A stretch of DNA of 64,000 nt, from contig NC_091144.1 in NCBI RefSeq assembly GCF_041381155.1, positions 15,137,544 to 15,201,543 on the forward strand, in the 5' to 3' direction. Shown one piece after another: positions 33,501-48,500 of the stretch. A model generated the notes under the pieces. It did not search any database. It saw only the letters and a program-made list of their open reading frames with translations, and had not been told where the DNA came from. Position numbers and translations under genes: made by a program. Each line of letters begins with the position of its first letter. Within the stretch, counting starts at the first letter, position 1. The stretch comes from Argopecten irradians. Taxonomy: Eukaryota > Mollusca > Bivalvia > Pectinida > Pectinidae.

Positions 33501-36500
33501 TATCTTCAGACAGTATAGTCCTATTAAATACTGAAAACGTGAGTAAATCATTAACTATTGTGAAAAGTCTTTGCTTTTGATGTGATGCTTACCAGCTGTA
33601 ATTATAACATTTATTGTAAAGCCGGTATGTTGTTTCCAAGTCAGCCTCGGCAGGCCGACTTCAGCTGTAATCAACAGACTCGTGAACAGTGACACCAACT
33701 CTCTACCAGGCTATATAGGCACAGACTGCTAATCAAAACAGGTGGGATGATGGTCATGAGGGTTTACACCACTTTAAAGTCTGATCCCAGTGTCTAATAA
33801 TCTAGATATGGCTAATATTTATTATTTCAAGTGTGAGTCTGAACACTGCAGTTACTGTATCGTATCGAACCGAAACGGCAAGGCTTTATCGTAAAATCGT
33901 ATCGACATACAAATTTCGCGATTCAATATGTATCGCGATGAATCGTTTCAGCCCTTGCTAAGATCAGAAACATATATATAGAGAGAGATTGGAAACTCCT
34001 TCTTTGTCTATGTTGACAGGCAGAGGGACCTCCAGTTTATAGGCATTTTCCCTTGGCTAACTACTTTTAAGTGTATTCTTTTAAAAGTGATATTTTTGCA
34101 TCAATACAAAGTTTAAACATTATATCATGGTTTGATGTGATCAGTTTTCCCAATTGATGTTATTTAATATGATTTTTAAAAGTATGAAAATGAGCCATTT
34201 TACATGGTTTTTCGAAAATCAGGCATTCAAAACCGGAAGTGCGTTTTGTTTTATTAACATATAAGTTAAAATATTATTTTTTCTTTCCAAAATCGTACTC
34301 AAACCATCTGAAAATTAGTTAACTTTTATAACATATCAAAGTTATTCTGCTGTATTTAACTATTTAAGAGTTTATCTTAAAGCCCATAGGGACATACAGA
34401 GGTACATCTGCCTATCGTAAAAATGGAGAAGTTGCCAATCTCTATGTATATATGTTTCTGCTAAGATATAGACGTATGTTTTCTGGTCGTAACATACTAA
34501 ATAGTCTCATCATTCATTCAATTTGACGAGACATTGACTGATGTTTCAGTAATTAATATATTTATTTTGATTATATTTATTTTGATTATAATGAATGGAA
34601 ATAATATACCATTAAAATCGATGATTCTAAATAGAAAAAAAACCACATGTACTTAAAATTATTAAAATAATTGGTGTCAACAGGTTCTTTCACACATACT
34701 AAAGTTGTACTTATTTTAGATTGATTAATGTTAAATATGTTCATAAACATTAACCCAATCAATCATACTTTGATAAGCAATAGTTCTATTTATTAATCAA
34801 AAATCATTATCATAATTTCTCATATGATATATCAAAGAATTATTTCTATGACGGATCATGTCTACAATACAGTAGGTTGCGTTGTTATTAAATAATAAGT
34901 GATATTGGGGAAAATAAATTATGTCGGTTTTGTCATTATGTGTTGTGTTATGTCTGATTAATAGTTGATTGGATTAATCAGACGTATGGAAATTCAACGA
35001 CTTTGACCTAGATATGATTTATTGATCTTATATACATAGGTTCGTCAAGTTGCCATGACGACACGAGTGTTATATTTTGGCTAGTCCACACTTGCCAGTC
35101 AAAGTCACAGTTACGTCGGTCGACTGGTGAGGGGTACAAATCAAGTACATAGAATGATTTTAATTTCCACTCGAGGAGTCATTCGAACACTCGGGTAATG
35201 CATTAGCTAGGTGCGATACATACGTACAATGCTATTGTTCTTTTTTACATTGTTTGTAACGATTGCTTTGGAATAAGTTCAATTTTTCAACCCTTGACGT
35301 AAAACGCAAGCCATCTATAGTTAATTTGTATGGTCAGAGTCTTGACGTATTTTTTCGATACACGTATCATCTACATCATTCAATGAGCTTTGATAACCAG
35401 TGTTGTTATACCTATTTGAAACCGTAAATTATATTTAAAACAGAGCATTATCAAAGGATGTAGCGCCCGTTTTGCACTCATATTTCAATTGACTATATTC
35501 ATTGACTCCTAACATTGTCTATAATATCGATTATCTTGAGATTACTGCCTCTACCATGTGTGTTCTTTTTACATATTCATTGTTGTTTTCGATATTTTGA
35601 ATATAAATTATCAATGATACAGCCCTTTTACCTATGACAATTGTAATATGAATTTTAACATTGCAGTCTATTTGTATATAGTCCTGTCATATAATACTAG
35701 GAAGATAATATCGCGGTTTATGATATTTGAATTAATTTGATATCTACATGATACACTATTATGATCAATCATCTTAATAGTAGAACAGCAACACCTTATC
35801 TGTTTTCTTAAAGAAATTAATTCAAAATGCTCGGGTAAAATAAATGTATTATTGTTCTTTCACAATGCACAATATGAATTGGTTCTATTCTCTTATCAGA
35901 TAGAAAAATGTATATCTGTTCATGTCATAGTTAATCTCTATCATTCACTGTGATTATTGATCATAACATGTTTACATGTATATGACGTGTATCAACCGTC
36001 ATTTCGTGGCTTTGTTATAATACTTGTGAACAAAAGGCTACTGTTTGACAAACTATGAAATTAGCCTACCTCCGGTGCAATATATGAATTATATATATTG
36101 AAATTCTGCATAATTTATATATTAACTTTCACTTAAAGATGCTCCACCGCCAACAGAGCATAAACGATACTCACCAGTTTAACAACAATTGTTGTTTAAT
36201 CATGTATATTTACATTTACTTGTCACTTCTATCATTTAATTTAACCAAGGCAAAGTGAAATATATGAAGGTATAACTGACACCCAAAATGTGACCATTAT
36301 GACGTCACTGATGTTGACGTGGTGACGTCAACTGATCACCGTCAAAATGGCTGTTCCATCTTGTGGATTAAATCGTCGTTGATTAACGGTTTTCCTGGTC
36401 TAACAATGTTAATGCAGAGACCCTAAAATGAGTTGATGATGTAAAATAAGCATTAGACTATCTTCCTACGGCATCTGTGTTCTATATAGATGCCAGAGCT

Positions 36501-39500
36501 TTGCAGACAATCATCTCATAATGCGCTACCGCGCATAATGAATATTGTCTGCAAAGCTCTGGCATCTGTATAGACCATAGGTGCCATAGGAAGATAGTTT
36601 AATGCTTAAATATAAATGTCTTATTAATATAAAAATAATATAAGATTATTTATTTTGCTTTTGATGTATGTTCAATCAGAATTTTATTTAATATAGGACA
36701 TAGTGCCACATAATTCTTTCGGGATACAATTTATTATTTTCAATATTTTTATATTGAAGTAAAATGAGAAGCTCAAACGTTTCAATGGTGGTAATGGTGT
36801 AAAGTAAGTAACTTTTGTAACTGAAAAAAATACTAGTTCGTCTGCTCCTATTTTGATAGAGAAAAACTACAATTCGTAAGCGGTGGAGCATCTTTAATAA
36901 AAAAAAACCACGATGATCATGTTACGTATGCAGGACAGAATAAAAGCCTTCATTAATTAATAATCAGATGGACATGTACTATAATACATGACACATAACA
37001 AGCATGTGATTAGAAAACAATCAAACTAATGGCTGAGCGTGAATAAACCAATAAGTACAGTAAATGAGAAGAAGTGATTTATGTTTTCATCTAAACATAT
37101 ATAAGCCATAAAAACAAGATTTTATTTTTCAGTGGATAAATTCTGTGTTGGAACTTATGTTTATAAGACATCGTATATGTTTTGCCTGTCCATTTGAATG
37201 ATTTCACAGCTTTAGTCATCATATATGGTGGCTTTCAGTTGATAACTGATGAAAAAATAAAAGGTAAATTATTTTGCCCAGTTATGGCACATATAACTTT
37301 AACGGATAACTAGCTTTACATTATTATTATGATAATTTTGTAGTAAAATGGATGTAAGCCTCTATTAGAATCATCTGCAGATGCATCGATAATTAGTCGG
37401 TATGCTGCAATTTAAAGAAAATCGGCAACACTGCAATACATGAGTAAACTTGGGTAATCTGTAACATCGGTTATTGATTCAAATTATTAAAACCGTATAT
37501 TGTCAAATAAATCATCAAGTGCAAAAATAAACAGAGACTAATAAGAAAAACAAGGCAAATTCGGAGAACAAAGTCAAATGCACGTCGTCCGCTTAATCCA
37601 AGATATTCACCAGACAAATGCATTACTGATATATCCGTTAAGTCACATTGTTCAATGGTTCTCCAGAGATGATTCTGTCGACAATATAAAATCAATAATA
37701 TATGTTCGACAGCATTTCGGGGAAATGTATTCATTTTTCAGTTGGCGAGATATATCTCCAAATTGGTAGTATTGTGGGGTAGGAATAGAATGCCTGATTA
37801 ACTGGATAGTTAAATACACATCAGGTCGAGAATGAAGGAATGTTGCTACCCAGAAGTGAAAAAATATCATTTGAACTGCGGATAGAAATCGCATGATATT
37901 CACGTAAAATAAACGTGAAATTAATGAGACAGTTTTCACGTGATATTCACTTTTTCGTGCCGGTTCACGTGCGATTATAATCGCATGAAATTTTCACGCG
38001 AAGAAATATATTGCCTGTGAAACGTGTATTGTTATTATTTTATTTTTTTCGTTTGATTTGCTTGGAAATACATTACAGCTTACGTAATATGTACATCAAG
38101 GTAAATAGTATTTTTCAGCACTTACCGTCGATTTCCATAATGTTTACTAGATCGACTTATATGAAAGATTGTATCTATCTCAACATGATATACAACGCGT
38201 CTGTACTGTAATATTGGAAAACTTATACTTTATTTTTCTCAATATTACTCATTTTGCGAATTTTATACAAAACTTTGTATAAAAATTAAACAATTTATAT
38301 TTAATTAATATCTTATTTGTTTAAACAAATCTTTTATAAAAATATAACTATTTAGCTCTTTAAGCATTGTCTTGGTTTATTGAATGTAAATGAAGCAAGT
38401 GTTGCTTATTAAGCAGTCTTTTCATTATCATTATTTCTTTTATATTTTCTCTGCTTCCAATTTTCTATCAGGATTTTATGTGAGCGCTCTTTATTATTTG
38501 TAACGACCTCTCCAGCCAAGTTGAGCAGCTTAAACCAATATTAATATTTTACAGCATTTCGTTTGTATGTGTTTTGCATATGATAGCCATCGTTATGCCT
38601 TAATTCATTCACAATAGTTAAGTGGTACTTTTAATTTACGTGTGTCAATTGATGAACTGGTGTCTGCTAGTATCCATTCAAATGTCATTATTACCTGATT
38701 CTCAATAACTGTGTATCTATTTTTAATTAGTTTTTTTTGTGTTGATAGATATATCGTCCTACTAATAGCTATGGTCATTAAAATAAATGGCAATGTCAAT
38801 GTGTCCATTATTATACAGGTTGCACGTTGTAAAGGAATAATAAAAACACTCATCATATGAAACATATGTCGAATAGTACAGAATAATGATTTCTAGGATA
38901 TTATATTAATAGCTGGTTCTCATTCGTATTGGTAATTGTATCCCACGAATTCCATGTGGATTCTATCTCTGGATAATATCGTAGCTTTAAATAAAATCTT
39001 TGGATGACATTAGATGAGATGTTCATCATTCTCATGAAACGATCTTCAGAACGGAATTGTCTATAGAGAATACATCGTTTGTGTCTTAGAATATAACCTG
39101 CATTCTGTTAGATTTAGATTTAAGAAAGATAATGGTGGTGCGATTTTAGCAACCCACCTTTTCTTAATGTTCCGAGTCAAAAATAGAGCTGCGGCTTTTA
39201 TTTTCATACATTGACAATGTAAATGATGTATTATTCTTTTTTTATCCATACTCTTCCGGTTACAGGTTTGGTGTTACATATTATGGTATAAGGTTATTCA
39301 TACTGCTAATTATGGACATATATAATGATGACGTACTCCCTCTCTTTGATGTTATTCCATTATCTATTTTACTTTTATATTGATAGCAATTTTATAAATA
39401 CTAACCAAAACGAGACATGGCTTTTGACGCCTCTTTGGCGCCGTTTGGATATTGATTAAGTATTGCGGTTTTATCTCCAGGTAGATGAATATATATCCAT

Positions 39501-42500
39501 ATTTTATCTGAATCCTTGACGGAATGCCGAGGTATGGTTATATGATATCCGCCCGCGTTCATGTCTACCGAAGACTCTTTTTTTCAATCAACCGTATGAA
39601 ATTAGCTTATACGACTGATTAGTTTATGTGACGCTGGTATACTACACAGTATCATAAAAAATTACTACGACAAGGCATCACAATGCAGCTTGTAGGATGG
39701 ATGAACCGAAATCAATATATAATAGATAATACTTCATTCTATTTAATGACATACACAGTGGGGTAATGAATGCTACATGTCATTTTCACCTTGCTGTATT
39801 TTTAATATTGTACATGATGCCGTGTCGCCGCCTTTCTTTTCCATAAAAGCATCCAAAATATATTCCAAAATTATTTCCGTAATGCTTAGATTTAATTGTC
39901 ATGTCATTTTGAAGTTCTCTATATATCTTTAGATATAACTTTAGCATAGAGGTTTATTATCTTATTTTCAGTTTACTTTCAATTGTCCAGACATTTAAAA
40001 GATTTTTTTAATAGTTTAATAACCAAACTGGTTCATTCAACTACAATGTCATTTTTCCTGTGCGGACTAACATGGTGCCAGTAAACAAGACACACATCCA
40101 TTTATATAGATATTACTACACAAAGTCTAGGCTGCATTTATTGGCTCATAATGCAGATCACGATTATCAATAGAGTAATGGGAGTTGCTGTGACAAAATG
40201 TAAATATATATATATATATGATAAGCTCTTGTGTTATTGATTTTAACGGTTTCGAAATAATGCTTTGTTGTTATAAAACTAGACCCTAGAACGAAATTAA
40301 CATTTTGAACTAATTAAAACTTTTGATGTCAATTTTTTAATAAAACGACATAAAGCGTGGCTGAAAATATAATACAGGTTAGAAATATTAATCTAGAGGT
40401 AGGTCTGTTGACGGATAATTTAATGAATGACGTCATCGTCAGACAAAGAAATTAGCACTAGTTTAGGTAAATATTTCATATAGTCACCAATGTTTTACTA
40501 AACCAGCTATACTATTTGTGTTTGTCCTTGCATTAATTAACGCCTACAGACCATAGTCCGAACGTCACCCCGTCGCTTTCTGTTCTGTAAACAAAGTGAC
40601 TGAATTTTCTCTTATTCATAGCTCCGAGACCCTGGGCCCTGACCGGGACACAACATAGTGTGACGTCTCTAATGGGTTCGTCAATTATAGCGAATGATCT
40701 TGGTTAGTGACTAGTCACCAAATGCAAATATATACAGATTTGACAACTATTTGGTAGCGTAAAACATTATATTAATTCCGAGCGATTAACAATAGAAATG
40801 CTTTCATAAATAAGTATATATACAGACAGTGGTCTGCCTGACCATCGACACCTGGTCTTAATGTTCATTGACTATAAATAGTCGTCAACCACCCCGTGGT
40901 CTCAGTGACTAACGTGTAGTCGTTAACCACCCTGTGGTTACTGGCCTAGTTGCCGACGGTGACCGCCTTATATCCCTACGGCCCAATAGTCCGAAGGCCC
41001 ATTAGTCCTAAGGCCCGTTAGTCCGAAGGTCCAATAGTCCTAAGGCCCGTTAGTCCGAAGGCCCGATAGTCCGAAAAAAAATAATATAACTGGAATTTAT
41101 ATGTGAACAGTACTCGAAATGTTTATTACGGTTTTCGATGCAAAAGATTTGTTGTAAATTTGCTAAGGTATACTTACATGTATGTGACTATAGATTTGAT
41201 GAAAAATGATAATAAAAAACGAAATGTTGCGAATTTTAAAAAAGAGCATAATCTTGAAATACGTAAACGTATCTGATATTGAAGAGTATATGCATTTTAA
41301 TTTACAATGCAATCACGTTTAACATCACCCCCCCCCCCCCCCAAAATATCATTATGCGGACCATTTCTGTCATTAAGGGTAGAATAAACAAGTCAAAGAA
41401 AGGGGAAGGAAATGCAAAAAACATGTACATATTGTAAAATATAACGTATATAAGGTATAATAAAGGTCATTTTTCGGTAAATTTTGATTATATACATCAT
41501 TTATTCATGGAGCAACGTTAACCCTAATGCAATCAAATTACAGTGTACATAAGGCTTACAATCGGACAACTTTAAAGCTTGTATGCTTGTGAGATATCTT
41601 ATAAAATATAACATATAAACCTGTTTTAGCATTTTTTTTTTATTTTGATGTAATTTTGAACTCGCAATGCTCCATGAAGAAATGACAACTTGCCGTCCAA
41701 TCGTCCATATAAATTGTCAGATCAGCACTGCAGAAAAATGTATTCGTGAAAATACAACTGTACGTTAATTATAACAACTATATAACTTGCAATATTTACT
41801 AAATTTCGGACTAACGGGCCTTCGGCCTGAAGGGCCTTCGGACTATTGGACCTTCGGACTATTGGACCTTCGGATTAACGGGCCTTCGGACTATTAGGCC
41901 GTAGGGATATAAGGGTGTCACCTTGCCGACTATCGCTAGCCGGTGACTCTCGACAACAGTGTTGTAACCACAGGGACTTGTAACGTAGGTTGTGAGAAAG
42001 TCTGTTGTGTATACATGTGTACTAGGCCTAAGCTTATATACTATATAAAAGGACAAGGGAACCAACGGTTCGCTTGGAAGAGGTACACCTGCCTCTACAA
42101 AAGTCGCCCGTATTCCGTCAAACATGGATAAATATGTACATATATAATACCAATACATTCTTAAATAAATTTTCGACATGAAAAACACAACTTCAATCAC
42201 GATATAATATATCAACATACCTTTATTTCATTATGAACGTGGAAAATGCAGTCAGATTTCCTCGCTGTCGTTTTGCTTGTCCACTGAAATCTAGGTTAAA
42301 CACGTTTGAGTGGATATTGTGTACCCCATACCCGGACCCGAACTGGAAACCCCATATACACAGTGCCTGTACACTAAAAGCTACAATATTAATGTGGTAA
42401 CCGGTAAAGTAAAACATTAGAGTCTCGACTTAAGTTAGATTCTTCAATTAATGATACGTGTATTTCAAATAAAGGTACTTCTAAGAACCTTAACCATGAA

Positions 42501-45500
42501 ACTTAATTTATACAGAGTCTGGGTACAGAATTTCAGTGCAGTATCGGGTAAGGGCGGGTACACTAAAAAGGTACCAATCTTCAATTACAATATGGCGGAT
42601 TATACGAACAAGAGTCGAGTGCTGGATAAAAAAGTGTGATTCCTCGCTTAGTTGTTGGATTGGATTAATGAAAGCGTTATCGGAGATAGCCTATTTGTAT
42701 TTGCAATGGGAAAATATCACCAGAAAGTGAAATGAATGCATACAAAATTTGTTACAAGGGAATATGAGTGCCTTTGACCTAGATTTCACTGGACAGGCAT
42801 AACGACAGTGAGGAAATCTGACTGCATTTTCCGCGTTCATAGTGAAATAAAGGTATGTTAATATATTATTTCGTGTCTGAAGTTGTGTTTTCCGTATCGA
42901 AAATTTATTTAAGAATATATTAGTATTAAATATATACATATTTATCCATGTTAGACGGAATACGGGCGACTTTTGTAGAGGCAGGTGTACCTCTTCCAAG
43001 CGAGCCGTTGGTTCCCTTGTCCTTTTATATAGTATATAGGCCTAGTACACATGTATACACAACAGACTTTCTCACAACCTACGTTACAAGTCCCTGTGGT
43101 TGTAACCACCTATACCGTACGCGTGTAGTCATTGACTTATTACAGGTCACGAGCCGCTGCCAAACACTCTATCAAGAAAAATCGTCAAATGCCGTTATAG
43201 CCTATACCTGATACTCTGTGATCTTCACAGCATGAGTGTTGATACCAGACTGAAATTCGTCGAATTGAATTGAAGAGTTTTACATGCCGTCACGTTATCG
43301 TTTCTGGGCGTCTGTCAGCGCGGGCTTTTTTATACCCTCGAATTTTGGCAATCCGGGTCATACAAACGCTTTACTCGCTAGCGTAAACTTGACTAGCCAA
43401 GCGTGTAATACACCGAGACTACAAACAGGAAACCCGGACGCACACATGTTTACATGTTTATTTATTATTCATTACAATAGTCTATAAAAGTTGTAGTTTC
43501 TGTTCCTACGTAGTACTCAGAATGAAGAAAGCGGGTCGACTGGCCTATCCGTCGCCAGTATAATCTGACCAGGTGGGGTTATCCTCGATATCAGGCTGAG
43601 GGGTTCCGTTCACTTACGATCTCTACACCCCTGGACTATCTCATAGTGAAATTGAAGGCAGCTCAGCGGAAAACATTTGACCAATCACAGGCTAGCAAAG
43701 ATTTCCTTTGAAGACTACAGAGAGAGCGACGCCTAACATCAAAGCCACACAGTCAACCACAGTGTACCGTTATACGGCTCTTTTGATGTACATCGTATGA
43801 CGAAATTACCTGTTTTATTCTGTTGCCTCCAGTTTTACTATGAGAAAGTCCAGGTGTGTAGAGATCGTAAGTGATCGGAACACCTGGAATATCGAGGATG
43901 AGGTGGGGTGTGCTGCTTTGGTTTTTGTTGGCAGCATATTACAGTGATATAGCATTATACAAAGGGGCATAGGTTTTACTATACTAAAGATGCACAAAGC
44001 TAATATACCACATCCTCCCAAAACATACAGACAATCACACCGCAACATCGTATAAGGAGAGACCAACCTTGAATGATATTTGCTTTTCAAGAATTTTTTT
44101 ATCACATAATCTCAACGTCAAAATGCGTGCATTTCCAGCGAGGCAGCCATTTCGTCACGATTTTCTCGCATTATGACGTCACATCATTGTTTACTGACGT
44201 CACAATGAATGTTTAGTCAATAAAAAGCGCTGTAAGTCGCTGAATATTACGCGGATTGTATAAATAAACTTTCTACAGATAGTTTTTATTTCTATCTGGC
44301 ATGAAATCGTGGTGGCGTTTGTCTGACAGCTTATAACAAACTTTATGCTGGGATATACTCTTTACTCATCAGTCATTTAAAAAACCTAATTACCCATAGT
44401 AGGTTGTTATAGAGATCAGCTGTTCTTTTTCGACACTGTTATTAGTTGGTATTGGCAACACCAAACCCATATAACCGTTATATATAAGTTTGAAAACTAA
44501 TGACAACTAATAAGATCGTGGCTTGATCCTTAATTCAACAGTTTGGCAAAAACAGTAAGTAGTAGTGTAATAGAAAAAATCTTGCAACTTATCTGAATTT
44601 CTTGCAGTAGGTATATGCATAATATAAGACTCTTTCATATATGGATATGAAGGATAGTGATATTCTATCTGAAGGTAACAAAATGTTTTAAAACGTAAGG
44701 CTTGCCGAGAGTTTACAACACTTTGTGTTCCCGAGGGTAGAACATTCCCATCCTTCATATCAATGTAGTATAATGTATTTTTCTCTCATACCTCGATGTT
44801 TTATTGCAATTTTACTGCTATGATTGTTCGCCATTTTAAAATAAATTCGAAAAAACGCGGCTGCAACTCAATTCTCCAATTTTTTGTTGACGATGTGACG
44901 TCACGAGGCTTTATTGCATGGGTAGCCATGCAATACATCCTCAAACGACATGGATTTCTTTTACACCTACGGGTGTTATACTGGCCGGTCTTGGGCAATA
45001 CACTCATGCCGCCTGAAGTTGTATTGCATGGCTACCACTGCAAAAAAGCCTCGCGACGTCACGGCGTCAACATTTCTATTTCCTCGGTAAAATTTAAACA
45101 TTATTTTCACAAACTTGACTGGTTTTACTATAAAAGATGCAAACAACGGAATTTTGTTTTGAAAATGTCGCGTAATTTTTCATGTATGACAAATTGACTT
45201 TCAGCCGTGGATTTCTTCGAATTTATTTAAAAATTGCGGGATATTATAGTTTTAAAATTGCAATTAAACGTTGAGGTATGAAAGAAAAATACTCTTTCAT
45301 AAGTGGATATGAAGGATATGGGTATTCTAACATCGGGATCACAAAATGTTGCAAAACCCTCGGCAAGCCTCGGGTTTTACTACATTTTGTTACCCTCGGG
45401 TAGAATATCCCTATCCTTCATATCCACGTATGAAAGAGTCTTATAGTATTACCCTGGACCAGCCAGTATCACACGTGTATGTATGAGAGGAAATACGTTA

Positions 45501-48500
45501 TTTTACAAAAAAAACTGTCCTTCATAAATTTATAACATAGGTCATACGTTACAATAAAACTTCCAAACTATGCGTTAAGCCATGTGACCATCCAAATGGA
45601 CAATCACTTATTTAGAATTAAACGTGAGTACTATGAATTGAAATATTTGTATTTTGTGGTATAGCTTAAAGGCCTACTACCTTTCCAGAGCAAAACATAA
45701 AGGTTTCTTAAACACCAGAAAATATATACCGATGGCCTATGATGAGATTACAACACCAAACATATCCAATATATGATAACGGATAACAGTGGAGAGTCAT
45801 TTCGCTGTTTTGCCGTCTGGCACAGTGATATGGTCATCTACCGCGCGGTATTTAGGATGACGGCGGAAAACATAAGACGACCCGCGTTATGAAAATTGAC
45901 ATTTTATTTATTTTAAACAAATTGTTCAGAAGGTGATGATTAGTGTAGCATTGGCGGTAAGTTAATAACTTTTGCAACTCTACAAAATTATCGATCTCGT
46001 TTTACATTCCCATTTTAAAAATTAAAAGCCGTTTCGGAAAAGTAGTGGGCCTTTAATTGGAGTATGACGCAAACATAAACTGCGTCAGCAATAATGACGC
46101 AAGTCATCGCAGTATTGATGTAGCTTCACATACATGTAGTTTTTTTTTAAAAACTTTGAGCGGAAATGGGACTTTTATAAGCGATTACCAGTGGATTATT
46201 CCACTTATAATTTAGACTACATATATATATTAACTGGTAAGAGTATAAGTTCAAATTTATGACATTTTATTACAACTGTTCTCAAAAAGAATAGTGTGGA
46301 TAACTGCATGCAAAGACATTTAAAACGAGAGTATAGAACACAATGTGCAGCAATATATATCAATGTGTAACAAGCTTGGTATGCTTGGTTTCAATATTGC
46401 ATTTTTTATCAAACATTATTTTTATCTAATAAATATATCGTCCTATTTCAAACCTACCAAGGTTGCTATAAGTTCTAAATAGGAGTGTATACTCCAATAT
46501 CGCTCGTGCACTTCTGAGCACACAATCAAACAAACAACGCGAAATAGTGTCTTTGTTTGCAGTTTCAGTATGCATTATACATATACAGTATTTACCTTTA
46601 CAATAAAATCAAATTCAGAAATGAGTATTTTAAATCAGACTATTGACTTAACTGCATCAATAACTTCTTAACCGTATCATCACTTGTCCCTTTCTGTATC
46701 ACACACCATGTATTCTTATAAAGTATTGAATTAGCCCTGCTCATCAATATGCATATTTCCTGAGCCAGGCATTTTCCCGCGATGTCAGCCGTGACTATAT
46801 GTCTGGAAGAGTAAGTATTATGTATATGGGTTGATGTTAACAGCTTTAAGTTATTGATGCCATTATCATTGGCCTTTTTCATACTCAGATCTAATTATTT
46901 CTGTTTTAACTGGGTCGTATAACTCCGTAATCAGCTGGACGGTGACGCCGTCAATAGCGATGGTTATTTGGTACATGTTAATACGGTACCACACAAAAAC
47001 ACTAATTACGTTCACATGAATAGAACTGCAGAAGGATAAATATGGTTATTTCTGGCCTAAGTTGTGAATAATAGATCTGAAGAAACTATAGAATAAAACT
47101 AATCGTATATAAAGATGCTCCGTAGCTGATAGAGCATTAATGATATTCATCATTTGAACAACAATTTATATTTAATCGTGTATATATATAAGTCTAATTA
47201 ACACACAAAAATAACATGAAATAATTTGTTTTGGCTTTGGTGCATGTAGGATATAGTGCAATGGAATTTTTTCGGGATGCAATTGATTATTTTTCATATT
47301 TTTAACTTGAAGTAAAATAAGAAGCTCAAACTTTTCAATAATGGTAATTGTGTAAAGTAAGTAACTGTCGTAACTGAAGAAAAATACTAAATTGTATGCT
47401 TCTGTTTTTGATAGTGAAAAATACCATTTGTCAGCGGTGGAGCATCCTTAATTGCTTTAAGTAGCATATACGGTACCAGAAAAGTAAAACACAGGTACCG
47501 GATGTAACATCAACGGTGAAAGTGAGGTTCATACATATCAATACATGTATTAGATAACAATTTAATGTGATATATACTTCATTTATTTTACATCGATCGC
47601 AAAACAAGTTATTTAAATTACACAAATCTCTTCCGATGGCCCGGATGAATGCACAAGAGAGATCTTAGAGTGAGAGGAAACCAGAGTGCCCGGAGAAAAA
47701 ACTCATTTGATTGGGCAGGTGACCCTGATCTTTTTCTGCCCGTGTCGGGGTTCGAACCCCGGCCGGCTAGGTGAAAGGCGAGTGGTTTATATTTTTAATT
47801 AACTACAACACGTGCACCCGGTCACCCGTCTGATAACAAATACCTATATTTGCATATATAGATTGTAACGCTAGGTTGCTTGAGTGTAATGGTATATTAT
47901 TCAGTGAAAATGACATGTTGTTGCCCACAATCTTTTGCTTCACAGTCGATAACAATCCGTGTAGATAAAAATGTAATGTTATATGTAAATTAACAAAAGG
48001 AAAAGAACGATGGGCAAATAGTTTATCTAAAATAGAAATATAAATATCTCAAAAGGATTCCATTAAAAATTCAAATATACCAAAGTAACCGTATTTCGCG
48101 AGACTTTATCAGGATTGCAAAATTTAGATCAGCAAATAATCAATAGAAGTCATAAGGTAGGTTTTATCTGCCGTTTTATAATGCCGATTGATATATAATG
48201 TACTATGTGTTTGTGCTATAGCACCAGCTGACATACCAAGTCGGAGGATTAAATTCTTTTCTATATTTTGAAAATTGTGATGTGTAAACAGACCAAATAC
48301 TTATTTTTCTATAATACTAGTCATTAAACTGAAATTTATGTTTCGATATGCTGTCTGAGAAATGACGTGAATTGTCATAGTACCAGTCTGAGGATTAAAT
48401 TGTTTTTACATTTTGTAAATTATGATGTTTACTGATAGTCTAATAAAAGGAAGCAACAACATTATAACAATAATGGCTTTAATGGATACCACTTCCAGAG

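Noticed and set aside
41859-43211. A conserved protein encoded twice (VEAGVPLPSEPLVPLS)
   Set aside because: The two frames are the two arms of one inverted repeat, so their similarity reflects DNA duplication, not protein conservation.
44796-45197. 133-codon open frame on the + strand
   Set aside because: It runs across the centre of the compound foldback element and has no domain or splice support.
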